Positions 10,219-19,713 are shown, numbered from the stretch's first letter. The stretch: DNA of 64,000 nucleotides from Candidatus Sodalis endolongispinus (GCF_018777395.1 NZ_JAFJYC010000001.1:2232001-2296000); one strand, 5' to 3'. A program made the numbers and translations. The notes: generated by a model not told the origin, from the letters alone.

Positions 10219-10853
10219 GCGTCCGTTGCCTCAGGGTCGTTGTGCAAATCATTAACCACCTGGTCAAATAAATGTCGGATGCGCCGGTACCGAGGTTCAT
10301 CCGGCGTTTTCTCCAGCGCTAATCGCCGTTCAAACACCTCGCTGACGCTCAGGTACAATTGCTGATAGCGTTCAGCGATGGCATCCAGCAACGCCTGCTG
10401 TTTTTCACCACCCGACAGGCCGCCGCGGCTGAGCAGTACATCCCGCGGCCGCAGATAGGGGACGGCGCACAGCACCGCGCCCGGCGCGCCGTTGCGCTCC
10501 TGGAGGACCCACACCTGGTCCTCGCCGTCGCCACCGGCCACTATTCGTGTATTCAAACAGGCCAGCAGTGCGCGGGATTCGTTGAGTGTTGCCACCGCGT
10601 CATGGTTGCCCGCCAGCGCCACCAGTTGACAGCCGCTAGGCTGCAGCGCCACGACGAAACGGTTAAATAATTCGCGGGCATAACTGGGTGGCGTACCGGT
10701 ATCGAAAACATCTCCCGCCACGATAATGGCGTCAACCTGGTGTTCCTCAACCTGACTGACCAGCCACGTCAGAAACGCCTGATGCTCATCGGCGCGATTT
10801 TTGGTAAAAAACGACTGACCAAGATGCCAGTCAGAGGTGTGAATAATGCGCAT
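10215..10853 (-). pseudogene. sbcD: Nuclease subunit SbcD, internally deleted
   Basis: SbcD is the Mre11-like phosphoesterase partner of SbcC. The frame is open for 212 residues, but E. coli SbcD has about 400. Residues 1-167 match the E. coli N-terminus (HTSDWHLGQ, VAGDVFDTG, LAGNHD, YLRPRD, ending RYQQLY). The next residue jumps to the extreme E. coli C-terminus (LSVSEVFERRLALE). About 190 residues are missing in frame at the junction 10352/10353, including the GHxH metal-binding motif and the capping domain. The protein could be made but cannot be a working nuclease. It is a deletion derivative, not a natural short form. Confidence 0.88.
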
Positions 10854-11004
10854 GACGCTCCAGCGGCGAACAAATTGATGGGGCAGTATAAATCCTGAAG
10901 CCGGCGGCTGTCGTTTGACGAGCGTGATTTTGCGGCCACGGTTCCTGAAAAAGGGACACCGTGCCGGCGCATACGGCGGCGCACCGTTTTTGCCGGGGCG
11001 GTCC

Positions 11005-11136
11005 GCGCCGCCGTTCGGCTCTAAACCGAGCCGCGTGCGATCTGCTCCGCGCCGCCGTTCGGCTTTAAACCGAGCCGCGTGCGCTTTGCTCCGTGCCCCC
11101 GTTCGGCTCTAAACCGAGCCGTGCAGCTTTGTAAGC
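11005..11136. repeat. Three tandem 44-bp units, each with a hairpin
   Basis: Units start at 11005, 11049 and 11093, exactly 44 bp apart. Each carries CGGCTCTAAACCGAGCCG or a one-base variant, in which CGGCTC pairs with GAGCCG around a 6-base loop. The first two units are nearly identical; the third diverges at its ends. Confidence 0.85.
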
Positions 11137-11342
11137 AACATCGCTTGTCGTATGCCGCAATAATGACCGGGGACACAAGATGTTGCGCCAAGACCCGATC
11201 TCGCTCGCTGATACAAGGTATCGATGATAACAAGTAATCTAACAGTAAGTTAGGTCATCTCAGGTTCGCTTATTACCTTAGGCTGAGGCCGATAGTGGGA
11301 TATAAAATCTATTTCTTTTTAGATAAATTAGTTTTAATAAAT

Positions 11343-11365
11343 ATGTCACAAAAGTGACGCATAAT
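11343..11365 (+). promoter_or_regulatory. Pho box and -10 of phoB
   Basis: ATGTCACAAAAGTGACGC (11343-11360) lines up with the E. coli phoB Pho box as I recall it (CTGTCATAAATCTGACGC). It is followed by the same CATAAT -10 at 11360-11365. PhoB binds such repeats in place of a -35 box, so phoB autoregulation looks preserved. The match is from memory. Confidence 0.6.
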
Positions 11366-11404
11366 GCCGGCACCTTAATCATGACGATTTATGGCGGAGA
11401 AACG

Positions 11405-12094
11405 ATGGCAAGACGCATACTGGTGGTGGAAGACGAAGCGCCAATCCGGGAAATGCTGTGTTTTGTCCTGGAGCAAAACGGCTTTCAGGCCATCGAGGCG
11501 GAGGATTATCCTACCGCAGTCAATCTGCTGGCGGAACCGTATCCTGATCTGGTGCTGTTGGACTGGATGTTACCGGGCGGATCCGGCATTCAATTCATTA
11601 AACAAATGAAGCGCGAAGCGCTGGCGCGGGAAATTCCCGTGGTGATGCTGACCGCACGCGGTGAGGAAGAAGACCGCGTGCGCGGGCTGGAGGTCGGCGC
11701 TGACGATTATATCACCAAACCCTTTTCGCCCAAGGAGCTGCTGGCCCGTATCAAAGCGGTGCTGCGACGCATCTCCCCGATGGAGGCGGAGGAGCGTATC
11801 GAGCTACAGGGGCTGAGTCTGGATCCCGCCTCGCACCGGGTTACCGCTAACGAACAGGCCCTCGACATGGGACCGACCGAATTTAAGCTGCTGCATTTTT
11901 TCATGACCCATCCAGAGCGCGTCTATAGCCGCGAACAATTGCTAAATCACGTATGGGGCACGAATGTCTATGTGGAGGACCGCACGGTGGATGTCCATAT
12001 TCGTCGTTTGCGTAAAGCGCTTGAATCCGGCGGACATGATCGCATGGTACAAACGGTGCGCGGTACCGGTTACCGTTTTTCCGGGCGCTATTAA
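11405..12094 (+). CDS. phoB: Phosphate response regulator PhoB
   Basis: PhoB activates the Pho regulon during phosphate limitation after phosphorylation by PhoR. The product has 229 residues, as in E. coli. The receiver domain (1-120) has the acidic pocket EDE at 9-11, the phospho-acceptor D53 in LLDWMLPGG, and the conserved VMLTARGEE and [13 protein letters not shown]. The OmpR-type winged helix (about 130-229) has [32 protein letters not shown] and VRGTGYRF. The ATG at 11405 follows GGCGGAG. A longer GTG start at 11354 would lie inside the Pho box and is rejected. The gene is intact although its partner kinase phoR is broken. Confidence 0.95.
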   Translation: MARRILVVEDEAPIREMLCFVLEQNGFQAIEAEDYPTAVNLLAEPYPDLVLLDWMLPGGSGIQFIKQMKREALAREIPVVMLTARGEEEDRVRGLEVGADDYITKPFSPKELLARIKAVLRRISPMEAEERIELQGLSLDPASHRVTANEQALDMGPTEFKLLHFFMTHPERVYSREQLLNHVWGTNVYVEDRTVDVHIRRLRKALESGGHDRMVQTVRGTGYRFSGRY

Positions 12095-12278
12095 CGCCGG
12101 TGGGCTGTAACTTGGCCGGACGCTGCGCGCAAGCGGTTCCCGACGGCCCGCCGGCAGGCCGGCGATAACACGGTTCTGGCGGGGATGCGGAACCCATCGG
12201 GAACATGCGCTGCTCGCGTCCGCGAGCGCAAGATGAGCTGGTGGCCGCGACACGGGCGCTGTCGCGAAGGAGATGCCG

Positions 12279-13616
12279 TTGCTTGAACATATTACCTGGC
12301 GCAGATTGTTGCTGGAAGGGGTGCTGTTTTGCCTGCCGGCGCTGTTACTGTCGCTGTTCATCGGCCATTTGGGCTGGCTGCTGGCGCTGTCGCTGCTGGC
12401 GTCGCTGATGCGCAATTATTACTTTCAATTGCGGCTGTCCCATTGGCTATGGCGTAACCCCGGGCGGACGCCGCCGGTGGGCGGAGGCAGTTGGGTTTCG
12501 CTGTTTTATGGTCTACACCGTATGCAGCAGCGTCAACGCCGCCGGCGGCGCGAACTGGCGATGCTGTTCAAGCGCTTTCGCGGCGGCGCCGAATCGCTGC
12601 CCGATGCGCTGGTGATGTTAACGGCGGACGGCCATATATTCTGGTGCGACGGGCTGGCTCAATAATTGCTCAGTTTCCGCTGGCCGGAGGATAACGGACA
12701 GCCGATCCTCAATCTGTTACGTTACCCGGAATTTAATGATTATCTGCAGCGAAAAGCGTTTCAACTGCCGTTGACGTTGCAGTTAAATAATCAGCATTGG
12801 GTAGAGTTTCGCGTCATGCCCTATACCGACGACCAATTATTAATGGTAGTGCGCGACGTCACGCAAATGCGACAGCTGGAGGGCGCGCGGCGCAACTTTT
12901 TCGCCAACGCTAGCCATGAATTGCGCACGCCGCTGACGGTATTGCAAGGGTATCTGGAAATGATGACCGACGATAGCCTGGACCCGCATATGCGGCAGCG
13001 GGCGGTGCAGACCATGCAGGATCAATCCCGGCGCATGGAGCGTCTGGTTGCTCAATTGTTGGAATTGTCGCGTATTGAAGCGGCGCCGCAGGGGGAAACC
13101 CCCAGGCCGGTGGATATGCCGGCCTTGCTCAAGCGCCTGCAGGCCAGCGTCGAATGGCTTAGCCAGGGGCAGTATCCGCTGGTGCTGCGGGTCAATCCGC
13201 AGCTATGGGTCAACGGCAATGAGTAGCAACTGCGCAGCGCGGTATCTAATCTGATGTACAATGCGGTTATCCATACGCCTCCCGGTACCCGTATTGAGGT
13301 CAGTTGGCAGCGAAGCGCCGCAGGGGCGACGTTTCAGGTCAGCGATAACGGGCCGGGTATCGCGCCGGAACATTTGCCGCGCCTGACGGAGCGCTTCTAC
13401 CGTGTGGACAAAGCCCGCTCGCGCCAGACCGGCGGCAGCGGCCTGGGCTTGGCCATTGTTAAGCATGCCATGAGCCGTCACGATGAGCGGCTGGAAGTCA
13501 GCAGCGTGCCGGGGGAGGGCACCCGTTTCGGTTTTACCCTGCCGGCGCGGTTGATTAGTGCCCCGCCGCGGGTGGACAATAGTGTTACTCCACTTTCACC
13601 GCAGGCCAGAGAGTAA
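12279..13616 (+). pseudogene. phoR: Phosphate sensor kinase PhoR, two in-frame stops
   Basis: PhoR is the inner-membrane histidine kinase/phosphatase paired with PhoB. One reading frame matches E. coli PhoR end to end: two N-terminal membrane segments, a PAS region (SLPDALVMLT...FWCDGLAQ), the phospho-acceptor box ASHELRTPLTVLQGYLEMM, the N-box, DNGPGIA, and [12 protein letters not shown]. It is cut by TAA at 12663-12665 (a glutamine, CAA, by comparison) and TAG at 13224-13226 (Glu/Asp position in GNED). The start is probably TTG at 12279 (MLEHITW against MLERLSW), 8 bp after GGAG; ATG at 12273 is too close to it. The stop overlaps the next gene by 1 bp. Confidence 0.9.
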
Positions 13617-14687
13617 TGCGATGTTGTTCCGTCTTTGCCGGCCGCCTGTTCGCCGGCTGTCTGCTGGGGCTAAGTAGCACGGCGCTGCCAGCGCAGCCCG
13701 TCTCGTCGCCGGCACCTCTTGTTTCACCACCCGCGCAGCCCCTCTCGTCGCCGGGGCAGCTCATCGCGTCGCCGACGCAGCCCGTTTCGCTACCGTCACA
13801 GCCCGTCTCGTCGCTGACGTAGCCGACAGTGCTGTTGAGCGGCACATTGACCAGTACCGGTTCGGATACGCTGTCGGCCCTGATGAACGGCTGGGCAGCG
13901 GCGTTCAGCCGGCGCTACCCGGGAGTTGGTGTGCAGCTGCAGGCGACCGGTTCGGCCGCCGCCGCACTCGCGGCCGGCACGGCGGAGTTGGGCCCCATGA
14001 GTCGACCGATGAGCGAGCCGGAAATTTATGGGTTTCGTCTCCGCTATGGCTACCCGCCGCTGGCGCTGCCGGTAGCGCAGGATGCGTTGGTGGTTATGGT
14101 CAATCAAGCCAACCCGTTGCAGTCTATAAGCCAGCGTCAGCTGGACGCGATTTTCTCCGTCACCCGACAGTGCGGACAGGCGGCGCCAATTCGCAATTGG
14201 GGGGCGCTGGGGCTGCCAGGCGAATGGCGCTCACTGGCGCTATTGCGTATATGGCCGCAATACCGCTTCCGGCACCCAAGGCTTTTTTCGCCGCCGGGTG
14301 CTGTGCGGTGGGGATACGCAGCCCACGGTCAACGAGCTGCCCGGTTCGGCGGCGGTGGCGCGGGCGGTGGCCGCCTCGGTGAATGCGATAGGCTATACCA
14401 GCATGGTGTTTCACGCCAGTGGGGTAAAATGGCTGGCGATTAGCGATGCGGCGGGCCATACCTATAGCGCCGATGAAAAAAAGTTGCGCCGCGGAGACTA
14501 TCCCTTCACCCGTCCTCTCTATATTTACGTTAATAAACCGCCCGGCAAACCATTGGATCCGCTGACGCTGGCATTTCTGGCGCGGGTGCTCTCCCCCGAG
14601 GGGCAAGAACAGGTCAGTCAGGCGGGATATATTCCGCTGACGGTATCCCAGCGGCTGGCGGCACAGCGGGCCGCTGGATTGCCCTAA
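13616..14687 (+). pseudogene. PstS-like phosphate-binding protein, broken
   Basis: This resembles periplasmic phosphate-binding proteins of the PstS family. A signal peptide (about residues 1-25, ending TALPAQ) is followed by six 7-residue repeats rich in Pro, Ser and Gln. The binding-protein body then begins SGTLTSTGSDTLSALMNGW, with QATGSAAA, GPMSRPM and YGRNTASGTQGFF. A TAG at 13820-13822 sits where the seventh repeat would begin (GCAG to GTAG). The frame also shifts just before YGRNTASG at about 14245-14252, where a TA dinucleotide seems lost from TATATA. The final frame ends at 14687. It follows phoR with a 1-bp overlap, so it was probably co-transcribed with phoBR. Confidence 0.8.
13693..13818 (+). 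repeat. Six 21-bp (7-codon) tandem repeats
   Basis: Units start at 13693, 13714, 13735, 13756, 13777 and 13798 with typical sequence GCAGCCCGTCTCGTCGCC. They encode QPVSSPA, PLVSPPA, QPLSSPG, QLIASPT, QPVSLPS and QPVSSLT. They would form a flexible linker between the signal peptide and the binding domain. A seventh start at 13819 reads GTAG and creates the stop. Confidence 0.85.
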
Positions 14688-14786
14688 ACCACACAGTTAA
14701 AAATTTGCCATAAACATGAATAAAATTCAATAGCATTGAAATTTTCTCGTTTGTGCGGCGTGATGCGAAGTGACACACTTTGATTA

Positions 14787-14818
14787 AGACATATAGACGT
14801 CTGGATATCCATACGTCA
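14787..14818 (+). promoter_or_regulatory. Four tandem MetJ boxes
   Basis: Four contiguous 8-mers compare with the MetJ consensus AGACGTCT: AGACATAT (14787-14794, 6/8), AGACGTCT (14795-14802, 8/8), GGATATCC (14803-14810, 4/8) and ATACGTCA (14811-14818, 6/8). MetJ with S-adenosylmethionine binds arrays of such boxes and represses methionine genes. The run ends 70 bp before the MetE-like start, a normal operator position. Confidence 0.75.
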
Positions 14819-14888
14819 CGAGGCGTGACTATCCCGTCGCGAAACTATCCTGGTCATCATGCCGATGACGCCTTCATGGAGCAGTAGA

Positions 14889-15992
14889 ATGCAAAGAACG
14901 CAAGCCCCTTTCCGTGCCGATGTGGTCGGCAGTTTGTTACGTTACGCCGCCATTAAGCAGGCCCGTCAGCGTTTCGCCGATGGCGAGATAGATGTCGCGC
15001 AACTGCGGGCCGTTGAAGATAACGAGATCGCACGGGTTGTCGCGGAGCAGCGCGCACTGGGGTTGCAGGTTGTGACGGACGGGGAGTTCCGCCGCGCCTG
15101 GTGGCATATGGATTTCTTTGAGGGGCTGGACGGGGTCGAGGGTTATCAACTCGATCAGGGGATCCAATTCCAAGGCGTACAAACCAAGGCCCGCAGCGTC
15201 AAAGTCACCGGTAAACTGGGTTTTAGCCATCACCCGATGCTGGAAGACTTCCGTTTTCTGCAAAGCGTGGCCGGAGATGCGGTACCGAGGATGACCATTC
15301 CCAGCCCGAGCGTGTTGCATTTTCGCGGTGGCCGCGCGGCGATCGATAAGCAGGTGTATCCCGATCTGGCCGCGTATTTTGACGATCTGGCGCAAACCTG
15401 GCGCGACGCCATCGCCGCATTTTATGCCGCCGGCTGCCGCTATCTGCAGCTGGATGATACTGTCTGGGGCTATCTATGCTCGGAAGATCAGAAGCGTCAT
15501 ATGCGTGAACGTGGAGATGATCCAGACGTCCTGGCGCAGACCTACGCCGACGTGCTGAATAAAGCGCTGGCCGGTAAGCCGGAAGATTTGGTGGTCAGCC
15601 TGCACGTTTGTCGCGGGAATTTCCGTTCCACCTGGATTTCCGAAGGCGGTTATGAGCCGGTCGCGCCAATTCTGTTCGGCCAGGTGCAAGTGGACGCTTT
15701 CTTTCTGGAGTATGATACCGAGCGCGCCGGCGGCTTTGAACCGCTGCGCTTTATCAAACCCGGGCATCAGCAGGCGGTGCTGAGACTTATCACCTCGAAA
15801 ACGCCGGCGCTGGAAGACCCGCAGGCGGTGCTGGATCGCCTGCGTGAAGCCAGCCAGTACGTCAGTTTGGATCAGCTGTGCCTGAGCCCGCAATGCGGTT
15901 TCGCCTCGACCGAAGAGGGCAATAAGCTCAGCGAACAGCAGCAGTGGGATAAGCTGAAGTTGGTGCTGGATATCGCTCGCCGCGCCTGGTAA
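14889..15992 (+). CDS. MetE-like cobalamin-independent methyltransferase
   Basis: A 367-residue protein resembling the stand-alone C-terminal catalytic half of cobalamin-independent methionine synthase, like the Bacillus YxjG/YxjH proteins. Visible features are RADVVGSLLR at the start, VVTDGEFRR, LQLDDTVWGY, the zinc-ligand regions SLHVCRGN and CLSPQCGF, and an acidic FFLEYD stretch. Full MetE has about 750 residues, so this is the short form that takes methyl groups from a donor other than the usual folate or works with a partner. GGAG at 14878-14881 supports ATG 14889 over 14859. Four MetJ boxes upstream indicate repression by methionine. It is intact and absent from this position in E. coli. 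Methionine synthesis or salvage is likely; the methyl donor is unknown. Confidence 0.8.
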   Translation: MQRTQAPFRADVVGSLLRYAAIKQARQRFADGEIDVAQLRAVEDNEIARVVAEQRALGLQVVTDGEFRRAWWHMDFFEGLDGVEGYQLDQGIQFQGVQTKARSVKVTGKLGFSHHPMLEDFRFLQSVAGDAVPRMTIPSPSVLHFRGGRAAIDKQVYPDLAAYFDDLAQTWRDAIAAFYAAGCRYLQLDDTVWGYLCSEDQKRHMRERGDDPDVLAQTYADVLNKALAGKPEDLVVSLHVCRGNFRSTWISEGGYEPVAPILFGQVQVDAFFLEYDTERAGGFEPLRFIKPGHQQAVLRLITSKTPALEDPQAVLDRLREASQYVSLDQLCLSPQCGFASTEEGNKLSEQQQWDKLKLVLDIARRAW

Positions 15993-16878
15993 TGCCCTTA
16001 AGCGCGGGGAGCCCGCCTGCCCGCGCCCGTCTTTCCGGCTATCAGCCCCATGTCTGCGTACTCCAGACGGGCACCATCTAAAACGTGAAAGCCTATGAAT
16101 CTCGGCGCACCTCCTGAACCGCTGAACACGGCCTGAATCTTTATTCAACGCCTGAAAGTCCACTCAGCACCCGAATCTTTGGTGAGCGCTTGCGCCCGTG
16201 GACCCCGTGCTTAGCACCCGAAGCGTGGTCCGGCGCCTGACCCCGAGCTCAGCACCCGAACCTTTGGTCAGCGCTTGCACCGTTAAGCCACTGCGCCACG
16301 TTGCGCACAGGTGTGATCTTGTCATTGCAGGCGGTAACGCCGCACAGGATCTGCGCTAGTGCCTTAAACGGCCTCGTGCAGGATAGCGGTGTCGTAGACA
16401 CACCGACAGTGTCATCCTCCTGGTCGCCGGCAGCGAATATCATCCTCGATCCCGCCAGTTTGCCGGCCTGAAAGGTCCCGCGCAGGGCGCTGGCGCTGGG
16501 CTCTGTCGCTTTGCTGCAAAACGTGCCTGTGAGATTTATTCCACCATAGCAATTTCTTATGTCGCTAACGCGATTTTTGCCGCAGCCTGGGTTATCATGT
16601 AGCGCAAATTAGGCAACATTTGAATACTTAATCTAAATATTATTTAAAATGCAGATTTTAGTGCCTGTTTTGTCTGATGGACTTGCCAGCAACCGCTATA
16701 AACTATTAAATTAGCCGCCGTTGTCTAGCCGCCCGTCAGTATTGCTACCCCGCATTTTTCTCTGTCCGGCTTTACGGCCGTTCACGCGTTGCCAACCGCC
16801 GCGGTCAAGGGCGTGTAAATCACCGCTCCGTCATAAGAATAAGTTATTGCGAATTACTACAGGCCTTAGAACAAACCT
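15993..16878. other. Long gene-free spacer before brnQ
   Basis: This 886-bp stretch holds no open frame that resembles a protein. Between about 16090 and 16290 it has a loose repeat built on CAGCACCCGAA (16165, 16212 and 16250). From about 16600 to 16720 it is A+T-rich and could hold the brnQ promoter. It may be the remains of one or more decayed genes but I recognise none. Confidence 0.6.
16165..16278. repeat. Loose direct repeat
   Basis: A 29-bp unit beginning CAGCACCCGAATCTTTGG at 16165-16193 recurs almost unchanged at 16250-16278. A shorter, diverged copy starts at 16212. Spacings are 47 and 38 bp. Confidence 0.65.
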
Positions 16879-18196
16879 ATGACTAAACGATTAACTTCCA
16901 AAGACATCCTCGCGCTGGGTTTCATGACCTTTGCGCTGTTTGTCGGCGCCGGCAATATCATCTTTCCGCCAATGGTGGGTCTGCAATCCGGCCAGCATGT
17001 CTGGCTGGCGGCGGCGGGCTTTTTGATTACGGCGGTGGGTCTTCCGGTCATTACCGTTATTGCGCTGGCGCGGGTCGGCGGCGGCATTGATGCGCTGAGT
17101 TCGCCTATCGGCCAGAAAGCGGGTCTGCTGCTGGCGGTTATCTGTTATCTGGCGGTGGGGCCGCTGTTTGCCACGCCGCGCACCGCCACCGTGTCGTTTG
17201 CGGTCGGCGTGGCCCCCTTCGCCGGCAACGGCGATCTGCCTTTGCTGATTTATAGCTTGATTTATTTCGCCCTGGTTGTCGGTATTTCTCTGTACCCCGG
17301 CCGCTTGTTGGACACGGTGGGTCATGTCCTGGCGCCGCTCAAGATTATCGCGCTCGCGGTGCTCGGTATTGCGGCGATGCTGTGGCCGGCGGGCCAACCT
17401 CTGCCGGTGTCGGCCCAGATATAGTCACCTGCCGTTTTCCAGCGGTTTCGTCAACGGCTATCTCACCATGGATACCTTGGGCGCGATGGTATTCGGCATC
17501 GTTATTGTCAACGCCGCCCGGTCGTGTGGGGTGACCAGCGCGCCCTTGCTTACCCGTTATGCCATCCTCGCCGGCCTTATCGCCGGTATCGGCCTGACGG
17601 CGGTTTATTTGACGCTGTTCAAGTTGGGGTCGGGCAGCGGCGTGTTGGTGCCCGAGGCACAAAACGGCGCGGAAATTCTGCACGCTTATGTGCAATACAC
17701 TTTCGGCGCCGCCGGCAGCGGTTTTCTGACGGTGCTGATTACCATAGCCTGTCTGGTCACCGCGGTGGGGTTGACCTGCGCCTGCGCCGAGTTCTTCAGC
17801 GAACATACCGGTATCGGTTATGGCAAATTGGTGTTCCTGCTGGGGCTGTTCTCCATGGTGGTCTCCAATCTCGGGCTCAGCCATCTGATAACGATCTCCG
17901 TGCCGGTGCTTACCGCTATCTATCCACCTTGCATAGTCCTGATTCTGCTGAGTTTTACGCTGCGCTGGTGGCACTCCAGCAACCGTCTTATCGCGCCCGG
18001 CATGCTGGTGAGTCTGGTGTTTGGCTGCCTCGATGGCATCAAGGTGTCGGCTTTCCCGACCCTTCTGCCGGCCTGGGTGGAACGCCTGCCGCTGAGCGCT
18101 CAGGGACTGGCATGGCTGCCGCCGACCCTTGTCATGCTTATCGTTGCGGCGGCCTACGATCAAGCCCGCGGGCGGCAGCAAATTTCAGTGCTTTGA
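16879..18196 (+). pseudogene. brnQ: Branched-chain amino acid carrier BrnQ, frameshifted
   Basis: BrnQ is a 12-segment inner-membrane symporter for Leu, Ile and Val. The first frame (16879-17424) matches E. coli residues 1 to about 175 ([56 protein letters not shown]). It hits TAG at 17422-17424, after SAQI. The next frame carries the rest without a break, from [20 protein letters not shown] to the C-terminus at 18196. The switch lies in CAGATATAGTCAC (about 17416-17428); a lost TA or a gained single base would explain it. A clean terminator follows, then proY, as in E. coli. Confidence 0.9.
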
Positions 18197-18217
18197 GGGC
18201 GGCGGTGCAATCATCAG

Positions 18218-18246
18218 ACCACGGACACCGTTCCGTGGTTTTTTCT
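18218..18246 (+). terminator. Terminator after brnQ
   Basis: ACCACGGA (18218-18225) pairs with TCCGTGGT (18232-18239) around a 6-base loop and runs into a T-tract at 18239-18244. This is a typical Rho-independent terminator between brnQ and proY. Confidence 0.85.
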
Positions 18247-18269
18247 TGTGAGATAAAAGGGTTCAGGTC

Positions 18270-19637
18270 ATGCAATCTTCCACCCCTTCGCTGAAACGGG
18301 GGCTTTCCAACCGGCACATTCGGTTTATGGCGCTTGGCTCCGCCATCGGCACCGGGTTGTTTTATGGTTCCGCTGATGCGATTCGGATGGCCGGTCCCAG
18401 CGTTCTGCTGGCTTATTTGATCGGGGGTCTGGTGGCTTACATCATCATGCGTGCCTTGGGTGAGATGTCTGTGGAAAACCCCAATGCCGGTTCGTTCTCA
18501 CGCTACGCGCAGGATAATTTGGGCCCCATGGCGGGCTATATTACCGGCTGGACCTACTGCTTTGAGATCCTGATTGTCGCCATCGCCGATGTCACCGCCT
18601 TCGGCATCTACATGGGCGTGTGGTTCCCCTTGGTGCCGCATTGGGTCTGGGTGTTGAGCGTGGTGCTGTTTATCGGCGCAATCAATCTACTCAGCGTCAA
18701 GGCGTTCGGCGAACTGGAGTTCTGGTTCTCCTTTTTCAAAGTGGACACCATCATTGTCATGATCCTCGCCGGTATCGGCATCATCGTCTGGGGTATCGGC
18801 AACGGCGGTCAGCCCACCGGCGTAGCAAATTTATGGCGCCACGGCGGCTTCTTCAGCCACGGCGTCTGGGGGATGATACTGTCGCTGCAAATGGTGATGT
18901 TCGCCTATGGCGGGATTGAAATTATCGGCATTACCGCGGGTGAAGCGCGGGATCCGCAGCGGTCAATCCCGCGCGCCATCAACTCCGTGCCCTGGCGTAT
19001 CCTGCTGTTCTATGTCGGTACCCTGGCGGTTATCATGTCCATCTATCCCTGGGATCAGGTGGGTACGGGCGGTAGCCCGTTCGTGCTGACTTTCCAGAAA
19101 TTGGGCATTCCTATTGCCGCTGGTCTGCTGAACTTTGTTGTGCTGACGGCTTCTTTGTCGGCGATCAACAGCGATGTGTTTGGCGTGGGCCGCATGTTGC
19201 ACGATATGGCGGGGCAGGGTCACGCGCCGCGCCTGTTCCAGCGCGTATCGCGTCACGGTATCCCTTGGATAACGGTGTTGGTGATGATGATGGCGATGCT
19301 GGTGGCGGTTTATTTAAATTACATCATGCCGGAAAATGTCTTCCTGATGATCGCCTCGCTGGCGACCTTTACCACCGTGTGGGTGTGGATCATGATCCTC
19401 TGTTCACAAATCGCCTTTCGCCGCAGGATCAAGCCAGAATAGGTGCAGGCACTGAAATTCCCGTTGCCCGGCGGCGCGGTCACCGCGAGTCTGGGCGTGA
19501 TCTTTCTGCTATTTATTATCGGCCTGATAGGGTATTTCCCCACCACACGCGCCTCGCTGTACGTCGGAGCAGTCTGGATTTTACTGCTGTTAGTGGGGTA
19601 CCGCTGGGTAAAAACCAAGCGCGTGGCCGCTTCCTAA
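18270..19637 (+). pseudogene. proY: Amino acid permease ProY, amber-interrupted
   Basis: ProY is a cryptic proline-type permease of the APC superfamily in the inner membrane. The frame matches E. coli ProY from [30 protein letters not shown] to RRRIKPE, residue 390. It meets TAG at 19440-19442, where E. coli has glutamate (GAG to TAG). The same frame continues with VQALKFPLPGG and two more membrane segments to TAA at 19635-19637, for about 455 codons in all. The stop removes about 65 residues, including the last two helices, so the product is probably non-functional, though a truncated permease cannot be excluded. malZ, next in E. coli, is absent. Confidence 0.85.
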
Positions 19638-19713
19638 GGACATAGCCTGCGGCTATCCAATGCGGAGGCGACCTCAGCCGGCTCCGCAGGGCGCTTGTCT
19701 TAGCCCGAGGCAT

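Larger units (their letters stand above)
10854..11404. other. sbcD/phoB divergent spacer
   Basis: This 551-bp stretch lies between divergent sbcD and phoB and contains no credible gene. It holds three tandem copies of a 44-bp hairpin-bearing unit (11005-11136) and, just before phoB, the Pho box and -10 element. Both are listed separately. Confidence 0.7.

Noticed and set aside
9014-10255. Several plus-strand frames across sbcC
   Set aside because: They are antisense shadows of sbcC, which is recognisable along its whole length.
16249-16443. Minus-strand frame of 64 codons in the brnQ upstream spacer
   Set aside because: There is no similarity I recognise, no ribosome site, and it begins inside a repeat.
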